From assembly GCA_031292035.1 (NCBI GenBank), contig JARLHX010000022.1:1-64000 (forward strand): 64,000 nt of DNA, given 5' to 3'. The position numbers and the translations under genes were made by a program. The notes under the pieces were generated by a model. It saw only the letters and a program-made list of their open reading frames with translations. It made no database searches and was not told the DNA's origin. The stretch's first letter is position 1, and the number at the start of each line of letters is the position of its first letter. The stretch comes from Negativicutes bacterium (lineage in GTDB: Bacteria; Bacillota_C; Negativicutes; Sporomusales_B; JARLHX01). Of this stretch, positions 61,255 through 64,000 are shown one piece after another.

Positions 61255-63135
61255 ATGAAAGCAAACATGTTCCTGCAAAGTGGAATAGATTGGGCGGTTA
61301 AAGGCGATCTACACCAGGCGGCTGATGCTTTTCGTCAGGCTATTGAGCTGGACCGGGGTTGTTTCGAAGCCCATAATAACTTAGGCCTGGTTTTTCAGCA
61401 ACTCGGCTGCCTGAGGGAGGCGGAAGATTGTTTCCGCCAAGTGATTGAGTTGAAACCTGATTGCGCGGCGGGCTATAACAATCTGGGGCTGGTGCAAAAA
61501 AAAGCAGACCGTTTGCCTGAAGCGGTTGTTTCCTTTAGCCGGGCCATCGATCTCGATCCGGAGTATTCGGAGGCGTACAACAACCTGGGGATTGCCCAAA
61601 GTGAAGCAAATCGTTGGGAGGACGCTGCCGATTTATTTTGCCGGGCGATCGAACTCAAACCTGATAATGCAGAGACTTATTTTAATCTGGGGATCATGCA
61701 GATCAAATTAAAACGTCCGGCGGAAGCGGCCAAGTCCTTTTGCCGGGCTACGGCGCTGAACCCGAAGCATATGGCGGCATATTTCAATTTAGGTGTCGTC
61801 CAAGCTGAAGAAAACCGTCTGGACGAAGCGGTGGCGGCGTTTAGACGGGTCATCGAACTGAACCCTTTCTATTATGAGGCTTATAATAATTTGGGAGCGT
61901 TGCTCCGGCTTGCCGATCGGCTCGGCGAGGCAGAAGCCGCGCTGCGGCGCGCCATCGAATTGAAGCCCGATTATGCTAAGGCCTATAACAACCTGGGACT
62001 GGTTTTAAAGAGTAATCACCGACTCGAAGAGGCGGAAACTTGTTTGCGGCACTCCATCGATTTAAATCCAAACGATCCGGAGACCTATAACAATTTGGCG
62101 CTGGTCGTAAAGGATGCTGGCCGGTTGGCTGATGCGGAGAGTTATTTGCAGCAGGCCATTGCGCTTCGCCCTGATTTGGTGGAAGCCGAATTTGCCCTGG
62201 GGTTTTTATATTTGCTGCAGGAGCAGTATGAGAAGGGCTGGGGGAAATATGTTAAATGGCAGGCAGACAATGAATCAAGTGTCACAAGACATGCCGTTTT
62301 CCAAGCGACATGCCGCAACTGGCAGGGTGAGGATTTAACCGGGAAAAAGATTGTGCTGTTTAGTGATCAAGGCTTCGGTGATGCCATTCAGTTCATCAGA
62401 TATGCTCCGCTGGTAGCCAAAGCGGCCGGCCAAACCAGTGTATGGGTGCAAAAACCGCTTCAGCGATTGATGGCTGGAGCAGTTAATGGTTGCCAGATCC
62501 ATCCTGATGAAAATATTGCGGCCGGGCAATATGATTTTAGCTGTCCTCTGTCCAGTCTGCCCTATCTCTTTCATACTTCTAAGGACACAATCCCTCAGGG
62601 GATTGCGTATATTCGGCCAGTCGACAAAATTATAAGCGTCTGGAGTGAACGGCTGGGCAGCCTGGATGGCAATCAGCGGTATCGGATCGGGGTTGTGTGG
62701 GGCGGTAATCCCAACCATGAAAATGATCGCAATCGTTCGATCGATTTTGCAGTGTTCAATCGGTTGTTTGATTGCAACCAAGCAAGCTGGGTCAGTCTGC
62801 AAGTGGGAAAACAGGCGAAAGATCTGCACCAGATGCCTTCTCCAGTGCTGGACATTTCTTGCCATCTGTCTGACTTTGCGGAAACGGCGGCAGTGATCGC
62901 CAACCTTGATTTAGTTATATCAGTCGATTCGGCAGTGGCTCACTTGGCGGGGGCGATGGGAAAACCAACCTGGCTGCTGGTGCCGTTTAATCCTGATTGG
63001 CGATGGCAACTGAACCGCGAAGACAGCCCCTGGTATCCGACGATGCGCCTTTTCCGCCAGCAGGGGGGCGGCCGATGGCCGGAGGTTCTGGAGAGGGTCA
63101 AGCAAGCCTTGGTCACAGAACTGAAGGTATATTAA
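61255..63135 (+). CDS. TPR-repeat protein with C-terminal glycosyltransferase domain
   Basis: A 626-residue protein. Residues about 8-320 are nine TPR units of exactly 34 residues each, in the family pattern A..AF..AIELDP...AYNNLG. The C-terminal 290 residues resemble GT9/GT41-like glycosyltransferases: VLFSDQGFGDAIQFIRYAPLVAKA and, near the end, LDLVISVDSAVAHLAGAMGKPTWLLVP. Such proteins glycosylate surface structures, flagellin or LPS-like material; the target is unknown. ATG at 61255 follows AAGGAGACG. It is a single gene. Confidence 0.88.
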   Translation: MKANMFLQSGIDWAVKGDLHQAADAFRQAIELDRGCFEAHNNLGLVFQQLGCLREAEDCFRQVIELKPDCAAGYNNLGLVQKKADRLPEAVVSFSRAIDLDPEYSEAYNNLGIAQSEANRWEDAADLFCRAIELKPDNAETYFNLGIMQIKLKRPAEAAKSFCRATALNPKHMAAYFNLGVVQAEENRLDEAVAAFRRVIELNPFYYEAYNNLGALLRLADRLGEAEAALRRAIELKPDYAKAYNNLGLVLKSNHRLEEAETCLRHSIDLNPNDPETYNNLALVVKDAGRLADAESYLQQAIALRPDLVEAEFALGFLYLLQEQYEKGWGKYVKWQADNESSVTRHAVFQATCRNWQGEDLTGKKIVLFSDQGFGDAIQFIRYAPLVAKAAGQTSVWVQKPLQRLMAGAVNGCQIHPDENIAAGQYDFSCPLSSLPYLFHTSKDTIPQGIAYIRPVDKIISVWSERLGSLDGNQRYRIGVVWGGNPNHENDRNRSIDFAVFNRLFDCNQASWVSLQVGKQAKDLHQMPSPVLDISCHLSDFAETAAVIANLDLVISVDSAVAHLAGAMGKPTWLLVPFNPDWRWQLNREDSPWYPTMRLFRQQGGGRWPEVLERVKQALVTELKVY

Positions 63136-63178
63136 AAGCTGGCGCAATTAATCAGGGCTATTATATGTTGTGGGCAGC

Positions 63179-63946
63179 TCAATTTCTTGCAGTGAATTGG
63201 GCTGCTAGTTTTTTATGGGCTTGGGTGAAATTGTCTCTGGGTATCGTTTTATTTGCTAAATAGTCGGCAAAATAGTCCCATGATTGCTCTTCATCCAGCA
63301 AGCCCGCTTTGGTGTGAACATAGCTGAATACTTTATTTTTGATATGTTCCGAACCAAACAAGCGCAGCGATAATACGTTATTGTTTTTGTAATTGGGATA
63401 CATATTGAATTTTATTTTGTGATAATCATAGCCATTTTCGTGCAATGCCGCCATCGATTTGGCTACCATCCGCATCATAAAATCAGATAACCGGCGATTC
63501 TCAATCGCTTCAGCCACCCGGCACCAGACGTGATAGCCCCGGCCACTGGCAACCGTTAGGGGTTCTACACCTAATTCCTCGAAAAAATCGGTCAGAGCCC
63601 TGATGGAAAATTGCATTTCTGGAATCAGGGCCGTGTTGTTATTTTTATAATTATTGTCCAGATTAAAACAAAAAGTATTGTTCGCAGTTTCATTAAAATA
63701 CAAGCAAACATTACAATCTTTGTTAATATGCGCTTGCAAGAGGTGATTTACACTGTCTTCCGGCACATTTATCAGTTTATACTTGTGTGACAAATCGTAG
63801 ATTGATAACTGGCCGTATTCAAGTGTGATTCCATCAGACAATAGTTTCTCTAGAAAATCAAAGCCATGATGATTGATTTCTAGTTTAAGTTTCCCTTGTT
63901 GCATCTGATTATAAAAATCCCTCAATAACCTTACCCTTGTATCCAT
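63179..63946 (-). CDS. Primase/AEP-like protein, unknown
   Basis: A 255-residue soluble protein. The segment VASGRGYHVWCRVAEA resembles the motif II region (SGRxGxHxW) of archaeo-eukaryotic-type primases, and CFNLDNNYK may correspond to motif I, although only one Asp is seen. FMMRMVAKSMAALHENGYD follows. No helicase or polymerase gene is adjacent, and the gene is AT-rich relative to its neighbours. It could be a remnant of a mobile or defence element, or a divergent primase-polymerase. The ATG at 63946 follows GAGGTAA. The last 54 bases of the window are its upstream region. Confidence 0.5.
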   Translation of the reverse strand: MDTRVRLLRDFYNQMQQGKLKLEINHHGFDFLEKLLSDGITLEYGQLSIYDLSHKYKLINVPEDSVNHLLQAHINKDCNVCLYFNETANNTFCFNLDNNYKNNNTALIPEMQFSIRALTDFFEELGVEPLTVASGRGYHVWCRVAEAIENRRLSDFMMRMVAKSMAALHENGYDYHKIKFNMYPNYKNNNVLSLRLFGSEHIKNKVFSYVHTKAGLLDEEQSWDYFADYLANKTIPRDNFTQAHKKLAAQFTARN

Positions 63947-64000
63947 CGTTTTACCTCATCAAAAGTAGTGAAGCCCCGTGCGGCAGTCGATTGAAGTCCC

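Noticed and set aside
1..64000. CRISPR arrays, insertion sequences, prophage or rRNA genes
   Set aside because: No direct-repeat arrays, transposase or integrase frames, phage structural genes or rRNA segments were found on reading both strands.

Overview
ORGANISM. The window reads as a chromosomal segment of an anaerobic bacterium. AGGAGG-type ribosome binding sites, frequent GTG/TTG starts, compact U-tailed terminators, several sigma-54 enhancer-binding regulators and a crotonyl-CoA/butyryl-CoA gene set fit Bacillota. A Negativicutes/Sporomusaceae-like host is my inference and cannot be proven from the window. No insertion sequence, prophage or CRISPR array is visible. One tRNA-Leu(CAA) is present. 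LAYOUT. 1-6 kb: the end of etfA, a MaoC hydratase, hbd, crt and thl (a four-carbon beta-oxidation or butyrate set). A GntP-family permease sits divergent from thl, and each of the two has its own sigma-54 promoter. 6-20 kb: a soluble chemoreceptor, an isochorismatase-type hydrolase, a CBS-PAS-PAS-AAA sigma-54 regulator, DUF2007, pyruvate kinase, an unknown membrane-anchored protein plus methyltransferase, an acyltransferase and EamA exporter pair, a peroxiredoxin, D-amino acid aminotransferase, an L,D-transpeptidase and small membrane proteins. 20-27.6 kb: a second chemoreceptor, an OYE-family oxidoreductase, a YgjP-like metallopeptidase, a lone receiver-domain protein, tRNA-Leu, and several very small genes including a Zn-ribbon-like 56-residue protein and a two-gene micro-operon. 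27.8-34 kb: a second GntP permease with a sigma-54 promoter, a paralogous CBS-PAS-PAS regulator, and an AcoR-type sigma-54 regulator. 34.2-54.7 kb is the centre of interest: a nearly uninterrupted tetrahydromethanopterin (H4MPT)/methanofuran C1 island. 54.7-64 kb: a small exported protein, a stand-alone adenylation-carrier-thioesterase protein, NudC, YidC, a GntR-RCK_C regulator, a TPR-glycosyltransferase and a primase-like protein. HOW THE C1 ISLAND WORKS. mtdB, mch, ftr and fwdD-B-A-C encode every step between methylene-H4MPT and CO2 via formyl-methanofuran. Around them lie genes for making the two cofactors: beta-RFAP synthase, a DHPS-like protein, an AfpA/Dmr-like flavoprotein, a RimK-type ligase and FolE for the pterin; MfnB, MfnE, MfnD and MfnF for methanofuran; and several conserved but obscure companions (DUF447, COG2232 ATP-grasp, CitG-like, HisA-like). 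The molybdenum/tungsten subunit FwdB is interrupted by exactly one in-frame TGA, at the position of the metal-ligating Cys/Sec. A stem-loop with an AGGTCGG loop follows it, so it is read here as a selenoprotein. Together with FwdD and the intact Fe-S cysteine motif, this points to a redox-active formylmethanofuran dehydrogenase, not the redox-inactive formyl hydrolase complex (FhcABCD) of aerobic methylotrophs. The island is headed by a DUF2193-like gene with its own sigma-54 promoter and an upstream dyad, next to the AcoR-type activator. No formaldehyde-activating enzyme (fae) is present, so how C1 units enter is an open question and the DUF2193-like protein is a candidate. REGULATION. Four perfect -24/-12 promoters (gntP1, thl, gntP2, DUF2193-like) match the three enhancer-binding proteins encoded in the window, and TGT...ACA dyads recur near the CBS-PAS regulators and their likely targets.
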